Of a stretch of 64,000 nucleotides of DNA, positions 27,811 to 37,582 are shown one piece after another; the first letter of the stretch is position 1; every line of letters begins with the position of its first letter. Source of the stretch: Galbibacter orientalis DSM 19592. GTDB lineage: Bacteria > Bacteroidota > Bacteroidia > Flavobacteriales > Flavobacteriaceae. The notes below the pieces were generated by a model. That model searched no databases, was not told where the DNA came from, and saw nothing but the letters and a program-made list of their open reading frames with translations. The DNA is taken from contig NZ_JH651379.1 of the NCBI RefSeq assembly GCF_000260115.1, forward strand, positions 682,001-746,000. Direction: 5' to 3'. Made by a program: the position numbers and the translations under genes.

Positions 27811-27838
27811 ATATTTGAGTTTAGTTAAAAAGTATGAT

Positions 27839-29470
27839 TTATAACTTCGCTTTTCCGTTTGCAACTTTATCAGCAAGAATCATAGCGTTATAAAGATTTA
27901 CCATTTTCCCAGATTTTGAAGCCTCTGCAAATGGTTTTTTATAATTTGGATTCCCTCCTAAAATTACATTTGCAGTTGAAGTAAGTCCAGATTGCATAAT
28001 AATTTTCTTTACTTCTGATGCTTTTAATGAAGGGTAATATGCTCTAATCAATGCTGCAACACCAGCTACCGCAGGGGCTGCCATAGAGGTTCCTTGTAAA
28101 TACTCATATCCATTGTTTGGAGTAGTAGACCAAATTTTGGTTCCAGGAGCAAAAACATCTACATTATTTTTCCCATAATTAGAGAAAGTAGCTACCATTT
28201 CTGGCCCATATTCGTAATTTAAAGCTCCAACAGTTAAGAAATTATCTGCTATTTCTGCAGTATTATTTTCGTTATCGTTTGGATATACATTGTTTTCATC
28301 TAAATCCATCGATTCGTTTCCAGCAGCTTTAATAATTAAAACATCTTTTGAAGCCGCATATTTAATAGCGTCCCAAACCCAGTCTTTGTGTGGAGAATAG
28401 TATTTACCAAAACTTCCATTTAAAACTTTAGCACCATTGTCTACAGCATAACGTATTGCCAAAGCAACATCTTTATCGTACTCATCTCCATTTGGAACAG
28501 TTCGTACTGCCATAATTTTAACATGCTCTGCAACTCCATCCATTCCAACACTGTTATTACGTTCTGCAGCAATAATACCAGCTACATGCGTTCCATGTTT
28601 TGCATGCTCTTTATCTCCAATAACATCATTGTTTCCGTATCCAATATCATTAATATCGTCTGGATTATCTCCTACAATACTTCTTCCGTCGAAATCTTTG
28701 TTTAGGTTATAATTTAATTGATCTGCAAAATACTCAATTCCTTCTTTTAATTCTTTCTTTACTGCAGGAACAGAATCTTCAAAACTAAACATTTGCATCA
28801 TCATTCCTTTAGCCGCTTGCCCTTGCTCTGCAGAAGGCTCGTATGCAGCCAACTCCTCTTTAGTATAAACTTCTTTCCCTAATTCTTTTTGAAGAAACGC
28901 ATCAGCAGCATTTACAGAACTTAAAATCTGCTCATATCTTGTTTTATTTTGAACTGCTTCGTTATACTTTTCATCATATTCTTTTAAAGCTCTTTTATAT
29001 TCTTCAGAACCGTCGTCTCCTTTTACTAAAATTCTTACAAACTCTAATTGCTCATCATTAGCTTCGCCTAAAAAATTCCATCCATGGATATCATCAACAA
29101 AACCATTTTTATCATCGTCAATTCCATTTCCAGGAATCTCATCTTCATTTGTCCAAATTACATTTTTAAGATCTGGATGCTCAATATCAACTCCCGAATC
29201 TAAAACTCCAACAATTACTGTTGTAGGCTTTAAACTTTTCAGTTTATTAAAAATATCGCTATAGGCTTTATCTACACTCATCCCAGGAATGGTATCCGTA
29301 AGTAAGTCTTTATGCCCCCAATCTTTTAATTGAGTATCTGTAAGTGGATCCACTTTTAATACTACAGAATCTATATTTTCTTCTGGTGTTAAAATTATAG
29401 CAGGAGATCCACATCCTACAAATAAGGAAGTTGCAATTGCGCAATAAGCAACAGATTTTTTAATAGTCAT
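27839..29470 (-). CDS. S8 family serine peptidase (subtilisin-like lipoprotein)
   Basis: This 543-residue protein starts at ATG 29470. The lipoprotein signal ends at SLFVGC (Cys20). Catalytic residues: Asp91 in VLDSGVDIEHP, His292 in HGTHVAG, and Ser462 in GTSMAAP. A roughly 170-residue charged insert separates the Asp and His motifs, as seen in Bacteroidota S8 enzymes. No C-terminal sorting domain follows, so the protein is held by its lipid anchor. It lies between the MBL-fold and M1 genes and probably shares their transcript. Confidence 0.93.
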   Translation of the reverse strand: MTIKKSVAYCAIATSLFVGCGSPAIILTPEENIDSVVLKVDPLTDTQLKDWGHKDLLTDTIPGMSVDKAYSDIFNKLKSLKPTTVIVGVLDSGVDIEHPDLKNVIWTNEDEIPGNGIDDDKNGFVDDIHGWNFLGEANDEQLEFVRILVKGDDGSEEYKRALKEYDEKYNEAVQNKTRYEQILSSVNAADAFLQKELGKEVYTKEELAAYEPSAEQGQAAKGMMMQMFSFEDSVPAVKKELKEGIEYFADQLNYNLNKDFDGRSIVGDNPDDINDIGYGNNDVIGDKEHAKHGTHVAGIIAAERNNSVGMDGVAEHVKIMAVRTVPNGDEYDKDVALAIRYAVDNGAKVLNGSFGKYYSPHKDWVWDAIKYAASKDVLIIKAAGNESMDLDENNVYPNDNENNTAEIADNFLTVGALNYEYGPEMVATFSNYGKNNVDVFAPGTKIWSTTPNNGYEYLQGTSMAAPAVAGVAALIRAYYPSLKASEVKKIIMQSGLTSTANVILGGNPNYKKPFAEASKSGKMVNLYNAMILADKVANGKAKL

Positions 29471-29480
29471 TGTCAAATAT

Positions 29481-30341
29481 TTAAATAAATAATTCGTTAA
29501 ATAAAAAGGTTTCTTTCATCCTAACCCCTTTTTCTGTTTTTTGAAGTGTACACACTTGGTTGTGTGCGTCGTGCTCTAATAATAAATAAAAATTATTATC
29601 TGCAGCTGTTTCTAAAAATGTTTTTTTCTCTTCTATGGTAAGTAATGGTCTAGTATCATAACCCATTACATATGGTAACGGAATATGGCCTACGGTTGGA
29701 AGTAAATCGGCCATAAAAACTAAGGTTTTATCTTGGTATTTTATATGCGGAATCATTTGTTTATCGGTATGTCCATCTACATAAAGTATATCAAAACCGA
29801 GTTCAGAATTCTTTAAAAATCTGTTTTCTGGAACAGAAAGAAAATTTAATTGTCCACTTTCTTGAATGGGGAGAATGTTTTCTGAAAGAAAAGAAGCCTT
29901 TTCTCGTGCATTAGGTTTTGTTGCCCATTGCCAGTGGTTTTCATTACTCCAAAAACGTGCGTTTTTAAAAGCAGGTTCATAGCCGTTTTTTTCTTTATTT
30001 AACTGAATACAACCGCCACAATGATCAAAATGAAGATGTGTAAGAAAAACATCTGTAATATCATCTCGATGAAAACCGTGCTTTTTAAGTGAAGCATCCA
30101 AATTATCATTTCCCCACAAGTAATAATACCCAAAAAACTTATCAGATTGTTTATTCCCTAAGCCTGTATCGACAAGGATAAGTCTGTCGCCATCCTCTAT
30201 TAATAAAGACCTAGCGGCAATATCAATCATATTATTACTATCGGCAGGATTTGTTTTATTCCAAATTGATTTTGGCACTACTCCAAACATAGCTCCCCCA
30301 TCTAATTTGAAATTTCCTGTTTCAATTGTGTATAACTTCAT
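29481..30341 (-). CDS. MBL-fold metallo-hydrolase
   Basis: This 286-residue protein starts at ATG 30341 (MKLYTIETGNF); the frame continues 17 codons upstream without support. Zinc motif HLHFDHCGG, later ligands in YVDGHTDKQM, an Asp in VFMADLLP and a His in LEHDAH. The layout (early LDGGAMFG, LILVDTGLG) resembles lactonase-type MBL enzymes, but the substrate is unknown. No signal peptide, so it is likely cytoplasmic. The S8 gene starts 10 bases after its stop. Confidence 0.88.
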   Translation of the reverse strand: MKLYTIETGNFKLDGGAMFGVVPKSIWNKTNPADSNNMIDIAARSLLIEDGDRLILVDTGLGNKQSDKFFGYYYLWGNDNLDASLKKHGFHRDDITDVFLTHLHFDHCGGCIQLNKEKNGYEPAFKNARFWSNENHWQWATKPNAREKASFLSENILPIQESGQLNFLSVPENRFLKNSELGFDILYVDGHTDKQMIPHIKYQDKTLVFMADLLPTVGHIPLPYVMGYDTRPLLTIEEKKTFLETAADNNFYLLLEHDAHNQVCTLQKTEKGVRMKETFLFNELFI

Positions 30342-30477
30342 GTAAAATGTTATGATTCCAACGCACCGCAAATTAAGAAAAGGGAATAACATTCATCATA
30401 AAGACATCTTTTATTAAATGTTTTTTAACATTTTTTTACTATTATTGAAGTTATATTCGCTGTACAATCAAAAATTT

Positions 30478-32355
30478 ATGATAGAGCTTGCTGGAATTGT
30501 AATATTGGGGATTATTGCACAATGGGTAGCATGGAGATTTAAAATACCTGCTATTCTACCCCTCATCTTGATAGGAATGTTTGTTGGTCCTTTTTCTACG
30601 CTGTTTACGGAAGATGGAACAAAGCTTATTGAACCTATCTGGAACCCGCAATTGGATAAAGGATTATTTCCTGGAGAAGGATTATTTCACTTTGTATCAT
30701 TAGCCATAAGTGTAATTCTTTTTGAAGGAGGTTTAACTTTAAAGAGAAACGAAGTTTTAAATGTTGGTCCTGTAATTTTTAAACTAATTACCATAGGTAC
30801 TATAGTTACTTTTTTAGGTGCTGGTTTTGCATCTCATTTTCTCTTTAATTTAAGCTGGCCTATTTCTTTCTTATTTGCCGCTTTAATTATTGTAACTGGT
30901 CCAACCGTAATTACCCCTATTCTTAGAAATATCCCTCTGAAAAAAGATATTTCTGCAGTTTTAAAATGGGAAGGTATTTTAATAGACCCAATTGGAGCGG
31001 TTGCTGCCGTATTGGTTTTCGAATTTATATCCGTTGGAAAAGGAACAGAATATACCCAACAAGCTTTAGTAGAGTTTGGAAAAACAGTGGTAGTAGGCTT
31101 TTCAATCGGGTTTTCTTTTGCATATGCTCTCTATTTTGCCATTAAGAAAAATGCAATTCCTCATTTTTTAATGAATGTAGTTTCTCTTTCTTTTGTAATT
31201 GGTGTGTATCTATTATCTGAACAATTTGCTCATGAATCTGGACTACTTTCTGTAGTGGTAATGGGAATGGTACTTGGTAATATAGATTTACCTAATATTA
31301 AAGAATTACTCTACTTTAAAGAGTCGCTAAGTGTTTTACTAATTTCCATTCTTTTTATTCTGCTGTCTGCAAATATAAATATGCAAGACTTGTATTTAAT
31401 TTACAATTGGAATACACTCATCTTATTTGGGTGCGTTGTATTTTTAATTCGCCCAATTGGGGTTATGTTAAGTACCATTAATTCTGGTTTAAAAACAAAC
31501 GAAAAAGCATTTATAAGTTGGGTAGGCCCTCGTGGTATTGTAGCGGCTGGGATTGCTTCTCTATTTGGAAACCGACTTGTTTTAGAAGGGGAACCTGGCG
31601 CAGAGTACATAACACCACTTGTGTTTATGATTGTATTAGGTACTGTACTTTTTAATGCAACAACAGCCAGATTATTTGCTAAAATTTCTGGAGTTTTCTT
31701 AAAAGAGTCTACTGGTATTTTAATTGTTGGAGCTTCTAATATTTCTAGAATTATAGCTAAATATCTTCAAAAAAACGGTCGCCATGTTGTGCTTATAGAC
31801 AGTAATAAAGAAAATATTGAGCGCGCAAAAGGTATGGATTTGGATGCTGAAGAGGCTAATATTTTTTCTGATGATTTAACTAATAATATCGAACTCAACG
31901 ATATTGGATATCTAATGGCATTAACTGCAAGTGAAGAGGTTAATAAACATGCTATAGAACGCTTCAAAAATCAATTAGGAGAGAACGGCGCTTTTAGATT
32001 AATTACAACCGAAGAAATGAAAAGCGATTATATTGAAATGGTAGAATTGCTCTTCTCAAAAAAAGACGATTATATTAACTTAAGTGAAGTTGCCCGCGAC
32101 TATCCTAAAATTAATGAAGTTGAATTGGAATCTAAAAAGCATTTCTTGGAGCAGATAGAAAAGCTTAACAATGAAAAAGATGCCATTCCTATCTTCATAA
32201 AAGACAATAATGAAGACTTGCATATTATTGCTTCTTACACCAGTAATATGGAAATAGCTGAAGGTAATAAATTGGTATATTTAGGAAAACCAATGGATGT
32301 AATGGATGTTAAAAACGATAAATCCGACGAAGAAGAAGCTCCCGATAACAATTAA
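30478..32355 (+). CDS. cation:proton antiporter with C-terminal RCK (TrkA-N) domain
   Basis: This 625-residue protein has an N-terminal CPA1/NhaP-type membrane domain of about 12 helices, with characteristic SVILFEGGLTL and EGILIDPIGAV (paired acidic residue in the transport site). A Rossmann RCK domain (GASNISRIIAKYLQKNG, then VVLIDSN) and an acidic C-terminal tail follow. It exchanges Na+ or K+ for H+ at the inner membrane, probably gated by nucleotide binding. ATG 30478 is favoured over ATG 30418 because a near-consensus -7 box (TATATTCG, 30452-30459) lies between them. Confidence 0.88.
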   Translation: MIELAGIVILGIIAQWVAWRFKIPAILPLILIGMFVGPFSTLFTEDGTKLIEPIWNPQLDKGLFPGEGLFHFVSLAISVILFEGGLTLKRNEVLNVGPVIFKLITIGTIVTFLGAGFASHFLFNLSWPISFLFAALIIVTGPTVITPILRNIPLKKDISAVLKWEGILIDPIGAVAAVLVFEFISVGKGTEYTQQALVEFGKTVVVGFSIGFSFAYALYFAIKKNAIPHFLMNVVSLSFVIGVYLLSEQFAHESGLLSVVVMGMVLGNIDLPNIKELLYFKESLSVLLISILFILLSANINMQDLYLIYNWNTLILFGCVVFLIRPIGVMLSTINSGLKTNEKAFISWVGPRGIVAAGIASLFGNRLVLEGEPGAEYITPLVFMIVLGTVLFNATTARLFAKISGVFLKESTGILIVGASNISRIIAKYLQKNGRHVVLIDSNKENIERAKGMDLDAEEANIFSDDLTNNIELNDIGYLMALTASEEVNKHAIERFKNQLGENGAFRLITTEEMKSDYIEMVELLFSKKDDYINLSEVARDYPKINEVELESKKHFLEQIEKLNNEKDAIPIFIKDNNEDLHIIASYTSNMEIAEGNKLVYLGKPMDVMDVKNDKSDEEEAPDNN

Positions 32356-32361
32356 AAAATA

Positions 32362-32451
32362 ATGAAATATCCATTTATAGACACACAGCAGAATAATTAT
32401 TTGGATGTTCCATTTGACCGTTTAAAAAGTGGTAAAAAAACAAACACATGA
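32362..32451 (+). CDS. possible 29-residue small protein, overlapping the next start (ATGA)
   Basis: A short frame (MKYPFIDTQQNNYLDVPFDR..., 29 residues) begins 6 bases after the antiporter stop. It ends in an ATGA overlap with the lipoprotein gene at 32448. The tight spacing on both sides suggests translational coupling, either a real small protein or a leader. It could equally be a remnant of a larger gene or chance. It has no hydrophobic segment. Confidence 0.3.
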   Translation: MKYPFIDTQQNNYLDVPFDRLKSGKKTNT

Positions 32452-32996
32452 AAACTCTCTTTTTAAAACTGATAATTTTCTTACTCGCTATTATTTGGAT
32501 TTCTAGTTGTGACCAAACACGTTTTCGTAATAAAGGCAATCAACTTTTTGGGGAAAATCCATACCTAGCAACTACAAATTACACATCTAAAGAAGTGCCC
32601 GAAGGCTATGCAGAAATTCAAATCGATTCTGCTTTAGCAAACAATTTTGTTGTAAATACAAAATATCATACTACAGATGATAAAATTCTTAAAGTAGAAA
32701 AAAACAAGCTTGGAGAGATCCATAAAACTGTTTATAAAGAATTTCATTCTGATCTTTCTGTTTATTATAAAAACAATCTTGTGCTGAAAAAGCGTGTTGA
32801 AAAAGATACTTTCAATATAAAAGACAACCCTATGTTAGAAGCTGCATTTATGCAATCTTTTAAACTGAATGAAATTGCTTCTACTACAAATGAAGTAGTA
32901 TTTTCGGTTACATTTTACAACCCTTCCGCAGAAAATTATATAGATTACGAATTTGTAGTAGACAAAATAGGCGATTATTACATCCGAAAAGTATAA
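32448..32996 (+). CDS. hypothetical lipoprotein
   Basis: This 182-residue protein has a lipoprotein signal (FFLLAIIWISSC-like, Cys21) and a beta-rich body (EIQIDSALANNFVVNTKY, EVVFSVTFYNPSAENYIDYEF). I recognise no family. It is downstream of, and probably co-transcribed with, the antiporter, and is followed by a strong bidirectional terminator. It is most likely anchored in the inner or outer membrane facing the periplasm. Confidence 0.65.
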   Translation: MKTLFLKLIIFLLAIIWISSCDQTRFRNKGNQLFGENPYLATTNYTSKEVPEGYAEIQIDSALANNFVVNTKYHTTDDKILKVEKNKLGEIHKTVYKEFHSDLSVYYKNNLVLKKRVEKDTFNIKDNPMLEAAFMQSFKLNEIASTTNEVVFSVTFYNPSAENYIDYEFVVDKIGDYYIRKV

Positions 32997-33019
32997 CCTA
33001 CTCTTTTAAAAATATAAAC

Positions 33020-33060
33020 AACATAAAAAAAGACCGTTTTTAACAGTCTTTTTTTATGTT
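33020..33060. terminator. bidirectional terminator between convergent genes
   Basis: Perfect 15-bp inverted repeat (AACATAAAAAAAGAC / GTCTTTTTTTATGTT) with an 11-base loop. T runs lie in the arm on either strand, so it can stop transcripts from both sides. Its last base is the first base of the lepA stop codon complement. Confidence 0.88.
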
Positions 33061-34856
33061 TAATCGTTAAGTTTTAATACCGCCATAAATGCTTGTTGAG
33101 GAATTTCAACATTCCCTACTTGACGCATTCTCTTTTTACCTTTTTTCTGTTTCTCTAAAAGTTTTCTTTTACGAGAAATATCTCCTCCGTAACATTTTGC
33201 AGTTACATCTTTTCTTAATGCTTTAACCGTTTCTCTAGAAATAATTTTAGCCCCAATTGCAGCTTGAATTGGAATATCAAATTGCTGTCTTGGAATTAAT
33301 TCTTTCAACTTCTCCACCATTTTCTTACCAATATTATAAGCATTATCGGCATGAATTAATGCTGAAAGGGCATCTACAGAGTTTGCATTTAATAAAATAT
33401 CTACCCTTACCAATTTAGATTCGTGCATTCCTATAGGCGAATAATCAAATGATGCATATCCTTTTGATACCGTTTTTAAGCGGTCATAAAAATCGAACAC
33501 TATTTCTGCAAGAGGCATATCAAAAGAAAGCTCAACACGTTCTGGTGTTAAATAAGTTTGATTGGTAATAATTCCTCTTTTTTCAATACATAAAGACATT
33601 ACTGGACCTACAAAATCGGCTTTTGTAATAATTGTAGCTTTAATATATGGCTCCTCCACCCGATCAATACTTGAAGGGTCTGGAAGATCTGATGGATTGT
33701 TTAATATTATCTTTTCGTCTGGGTTCTTCTTAGTATAGGCATGGTAACTAACGTTTGGTACGGTAGTAATAACCGTCATATCAAACTCACGCTCTAAACG
33801 TTCCTGAATAATTTCAAGGTGAAGCATTCCTAAGAATCCACAACGGAAACCAAAACCAAGAGCTGCAGAACTTTCTGGAGTAAAAACCAAAGAAGCATCA
33901 TTCAACTGTAGTTTTTCCATAGCACCTCTAAGCTCTTCATAATCTTCTGTATCTACAGGATATACTCCTGCAAATACCATAGGTTTTACATTTTCAAAAC
34001 CTGCAATCATATTTTTAGTTGGATTGGCTGAGTCTGTAATAGTATCTCCCACTTTTACCTCTCTAGCATCCTTAATTCCTGTAATTAAATACCCTACATC
34101 TCCAGTTTTAACCACTTTTTTAGGGTGCTGAATAAGCTTTAACGTTCCAACCTCATCGGCATCATAAGTTTTTCCAGTGGCCAAAAATTTAATCTTTTGT
34201 CCTTTTGAAATTTCTCCATTAATAACTCTAAAATAGGTTTCTACTCCTCTAAACGGATTATAAACAGAGTCAAAAATTAAAGCTTGAAGTGGCTCTTCTG
34301 GATTTCCTTTAGGCGGTGGAATTCTTTCAATAATTGCAGAAAGAATTTCCTCAATTCCAATACCTGTTTTGGCGCTAGCAGGAATTACTTCCTCAGCATC
34401 ACAACCTAATAAATCTACAATATCATCGGTTACTTCTTCTGGATTTGCACTCGGAAGATCCACTTTATTAAGCACTGGAATAATCTCAAGATCATTCTCC
34501 AATGCTAAATATAAATTAGAAATTGTTTGCGCTTGGATACTTTGAGCTGCATCTACAACCAGTAAAGCACCTTCACAAGCTGCAATAGAACGAGAAACCT
34601 CATACGAGAAATCTACGTGCCCAGGAGTATCTATCAAGTTTAAAATATATTCTTCTCCTTTATATATGTATTCCATTTGAATAGCGTGACTCTTAATGGT
34701 AATACCACGTTCACGCTCTAAATCCATACTATCTAAAAGTTGTTCTTTCTTTTCTCGCTCGGTAACAGATCCAGTAAAATCTAATAACCTATCTGCCAAC
34801 GTACTTTTCCCGTGGTCAATATGAGCGATTATACAAAAGTTTCTTATGTGCTTCAT
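33060..34856 (-). CDS. lepA: translation elongation factor 4 (LepA)
   Basis: This 598-residue GTPase binds stalled or mistranslocated ribosomes. G1 AHIDHGKST (residues 10-18), switch [11 protein letters not shown]3 DTPGHVDF, G4 NKVDLPSA. The LepA-specific C-terminal domain ends in [20 protein letters not shown]. Full length for the family. A perfect -7 box lies 31-38 bases upstream. It is monocistronic and converges on the lipoprotein gene. Confidence 0.97.
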   Translation of the reverse strand: MKHIRNFCIIAHIDHGKSTLADRLLDFTGSVTEREKKEQLLDSMDLERERGITIKSHAIQMEYIYKGEEYILNLIDTPGHVDFSYEVSRSIAACEGALLVVDAAQSIQAQTISNLYLALENDLEIIPVLNKVDLPSANPEEVTDDIVDLLGCDAEEVIPASAKTGIGIEEILSAIIERIPPPKGNPEEPLQALIFDSVYNPFRGVETYFRVINGEISKGQKIKFLATGKTYDADEVGTLKLIQHPKKVVKTGDVGYLITGIKDAREVKVGDTITDSANPTKNMIAGFENVKPMVFAGVYPVDTEDYEELRGAMEKLQLNDASLVFTPESSAALGFGFRCGFLGMLHLEIIQERLEREFDMTVITTVPNVSYHAYTKKNPDEKIILNNPSDLPDPSSIDRVEEPYIKATIITKADFVGPVMSLCIEKRGIITNQTYLTPERVELSFDMPLAEIVFDFYDRLKTVSKGYASFDYSPIGMHESKLVRVDILLNANSVDALSALIHADNAYNIGKKMVEKLKELIPRQQFDIPIQAAIGAKIISRETVKALRKDVTAKCYGGDISRKRKLLEKQKKGKKRMRQVGNVEIPQQAFMAVLKLND

Positions 34857-34886
34857 AGCCGTTTATCAATGCAAATTTTCAATCAG

Positions 34887-34894
34887 CAAATATA
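34887..34894 (-). promoter_or_regulatory. -7 promoter element for lepA
   Basis: On the minus strand TATATTTG, an exact TAnnTTTG match, 31 bases upstream of the ATG. No clear -33 box was found. Confidence 0.6.
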
Positions 34895-35028
34895 AACTAT
34901 TTTAACACGCTTGAATAAGATATTATTTTTTATTGAAAATATATCAACTATAAATTCTAAATTACAGAGTTAAAAATATAAGGTTTTAAAAAAAAATCTA
35001 TATTTATAGCCCTAAATCGCCTAAATCC

Positions 35029-37443
35029 ATGCACCGAAACCAAGTTTTAGTACTCCTTTTTTTGCTAGTTACTTGTAAACCTCTTCTTTCACAAGAATTT
35101 ATGGTTAAAGGAAAAACTATAGATTCTAACAATAGAACACTCTCTTTTGTAAATGTTATGCTTTTAAATGCAAAAGATTCGGTATCTATTGCAGGCACCT
35201 CCACTGAAGAAAATGGAACTTTCATTCTCAATAAAATCCCAGAAGGAAATTATATTTTAAAAACTTCTTATATAGGGTATCATAATAATTATAAAAATAT
35301 AACTGTCCATAATAACTTTAATGCTGATACTATTATCTTAAAGCATGATATAGAAAACTTGGAAGAGGTAACCCTAAGTTTTCAAAAACCACGACTAGAA
35401 AAAAAGAATGGGCGACTTATTTTTCAGGTAGAAAATTCCACTTTATCCTCTTTATCTACCTATGAAATTCTACAAAGAACTCCTGGAGTTATCTCTTTAG
35501 ATGATAAAATTTCAGTAAAAAATTTAAAAACCACCGTCTATATAAATAATAAGAGAGTTTACCTTGATGATAGAGAACTGAAAAATCTCTTGGAAAACTT
35601 TGCAGGCAATAATATTGCTTCCATAGAGGTAATTACAAACCCATCGGCAAAATACGATGCTGAAGGTGGTGCTGTACTTAATATAGTTACCTCAAAAAAC
35701 ATTTCTATAGGTTATAAAGGAGCTGTAAATGGGACATGGGAAGATGCTATTTTTCCTAAATATACACTCGGAACAAGTCATTATTACAAAAATAATGTAG
35801 TAGATTTTTATGCAGGATATTCTTTCAACCCAAGAAAAGATTATAAAAGAAGCGATAGTTATGTAAATTTTTTTGATGGTAATTTACCAAGCAACCAATG
35901 GGAGACCTCTTTATACAAAACAACACGCTCTAAAGCGCATAATTTCAATACTATTTTAGATTTTAATTTAGATGATAAAAATAAAGTAAGCTTTTCTTCC
36001 AACATTATTTACAACCCAAGTAAAAGTATTGAAAACAAAGTCAATACCGATGTTTTATCTGCGGAAGACACTAAAGAAAGTAGCTTTAACACCAATAGCG
36101 ATATTGATATAGACAATACTAATATTACCTTAAACGCAACTTATAATAGAGAAATTGGCAAAAATGGAACCCATTTGGATATTCAAACTAATTATGTTTA
36201 TTATAACGAAGGAGAAAACCAAATATTAGCAACCGATTATTTTGATGAGAACGACTCTTACCAATACACCAATGCTTTCGATACAGAAGCAAGTCAGAAA
36301 AACAATATTTTTACCGGGCAAATAGACTTTTCTAGTCCGTTAGGCGTCAATAATTTAGAATTAGGAGCTAAATACTCTTCTATTAGTAGCGGAAATATAA
36401 TTGCTTTTTATGGAGATTACACTCCGAGTTCGTCCAGAGATGACCATTTTGATTACGACGAACAGATTTGGGCTTCCTATGCAAATTTCTCACGAGATTG
36501 GGACTCATGGTCTTTAGTAGCCGGTTTAAGAGGAGAATACACAGATGCTATCGGGAATTCTGTTGCGCTAGGGACTATAAACAAACAACATTATTTAGAA
36601 TTGTTTCCTACTTTCAGTTTACACCATCAAGTTTCGGAAAAGCATGAAATAGGAGTAAGCTACAAGCGTGCCATTGCAAGACCGCGCTACCAAAGTTTAA
36701 ATCCATTTCGATATTATTTAAATGAAAATAATTTTATAGCTGGAAATCCTTATTTAAAACCTTCTATTGAAAATAAAATATCCTTAGACTACACTTTTGA
36801 TGGAAATTATATTTTTGAAGTGTATTATCAGCAAGAAAAAAACGAATTAAACAATTTAACTTTTCAGAGGAATAATGCACAAGTAGTTTATAATTCTACT
36901 TTTAATATTGAAGAATCTTTCCAATACAGCATTGATTTTATCCATTACAGACCAATTACTAAATGGTGGTTTTTAAGTACGTATATGTCTGGTTTTTTCT
37001 ATGAAATGTCTTTTATAGCTAGAGAAAGTAACGATGCTATACAAACACAAAATACTGTTGGTTATTTCGGACAATTATACAATTCGTTTACCATTTCCAA
37101 AGAAAAATCGATATCAGCCGATGTATATCTAGAATATGTATCTAGATTTTTTATTGGAAATTACCTGATGAAAGACCGATTTAAAACAAACATTGGCTTA
37201 CGTAAAAAACTATGGAACGGCAGAGCAAGCCTAAACATAAATTTAAATGATGTATTTAATACTTATAACATCCCCCTTACCACTAGGTATTTAAACCAAG
37301 ATAATGGGTATACTGCAAAGCCTGAACAAAGAACATTTACCATTGGCTTTAATTATAAATTTGGAAACTTTAGATTAGCAGATAACAAAAGAAATATCGA
37401 TTTTAAAGAAGAAGAGAGATTAAAAGAAGAAACAGAATTTTAA
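35029..37443 (+). CDS. outer membrane beta-barrel protein with carboxypeptidase-regulatory and plug domains
   Basis: This 804-residue protein has a signal peptide (VLVLLFLLVTCKPLLSQ) and a CarboxypepD_reg-like domain (about 25-110). A plug-like region follows (YEILQRTPGVISLDD, IASIEVITNPSAKYDAEG), and then a 550-residue barrel of the OMP_b-brl_3 type. It is related to TonB-dependent receptors but has no obvious TonB box, and no SusD partner follows. The function could be uptake of an unknown ligand. A near-consensus TATATTTA box lies 23 bases before the ATG. Monocistronic. Confidence 0.85.
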   Translation: MHRNQVLVLLFLLVTCKPLLSQEFMVKGKTIDSNNRTLSFVNVMLLNAKDSVSIAGTSTEENGTFILNKIPEGNYILKTSYIGYHNNYKNITVHNNFNADTIILKHDIENLEEVTLSFQKPRLEKKNGRLIFQVENSTLSSLSTYEILQRTPGVISLDDKISVKNLKTTVYINNKRVYLDDRELKNLLENFAGNNIASIEVITNPSAKYDAEGGAVLNIVTSKNISIGYKGAVNGTWEDAIFPKYTLGTSHYYKNNVVDFYAGYSFNPRKDYKRSDSYVNFFDGNLPSNQWETSLYKTTRSKAHNFNTILDFNLDDKNKVSFSSNIIYNPSKSIENKVNTDVLSAEDTKESSFNTNSDIDIDNTNITLNATYNREIGKNGTHLDIQTNYVYYNEGENQILATDYFDENDSYQYTNAFDTEASQKNNIFTGQIDFSSPLGVNNLELGAKYSSISSGNIIAFYGDYTPSSSRDDHFDYDEQIWASYANFSRDWDSWSLVAGLRGEYTDAIGNSVALGTINKQHYLELFPTFSLHHQVSEKHEIGVSYKRAIARPRYQSLNPFRYYLNENNFIAGNPYLKPSIENKISLDYTFDGNYIFEVYYQQEKNELNNLTFQRNNAQVVYNSTFNIEESFQYSIDFIHYRPITKWWFLSTYMSGFFYEMSFIARESNDAIQTQNTVGYFGQLYNSFTISKEKSISADVYLEYVSRFFIGNYLMKDRFKTNIGLRKKLWNGRASLNINLNDVFNTYNIPLTTRYLNQDNGYTAKPEQRTFTIGFNYKFGNFRLADNKRNIDFKEEERLKEETEF

Positions 37444-37582
37444 CACTTCTCTTTAGAAATCTTATGTTACTTTGCATTTTTAACCAACTTTTGGTTATAA
37501 AACAACTACTTATAATTAGTTAAAACTAATATAGTATTCAAGGCATTCTAGCTACGTTTTAAAGAATAATAAATATTGACAA

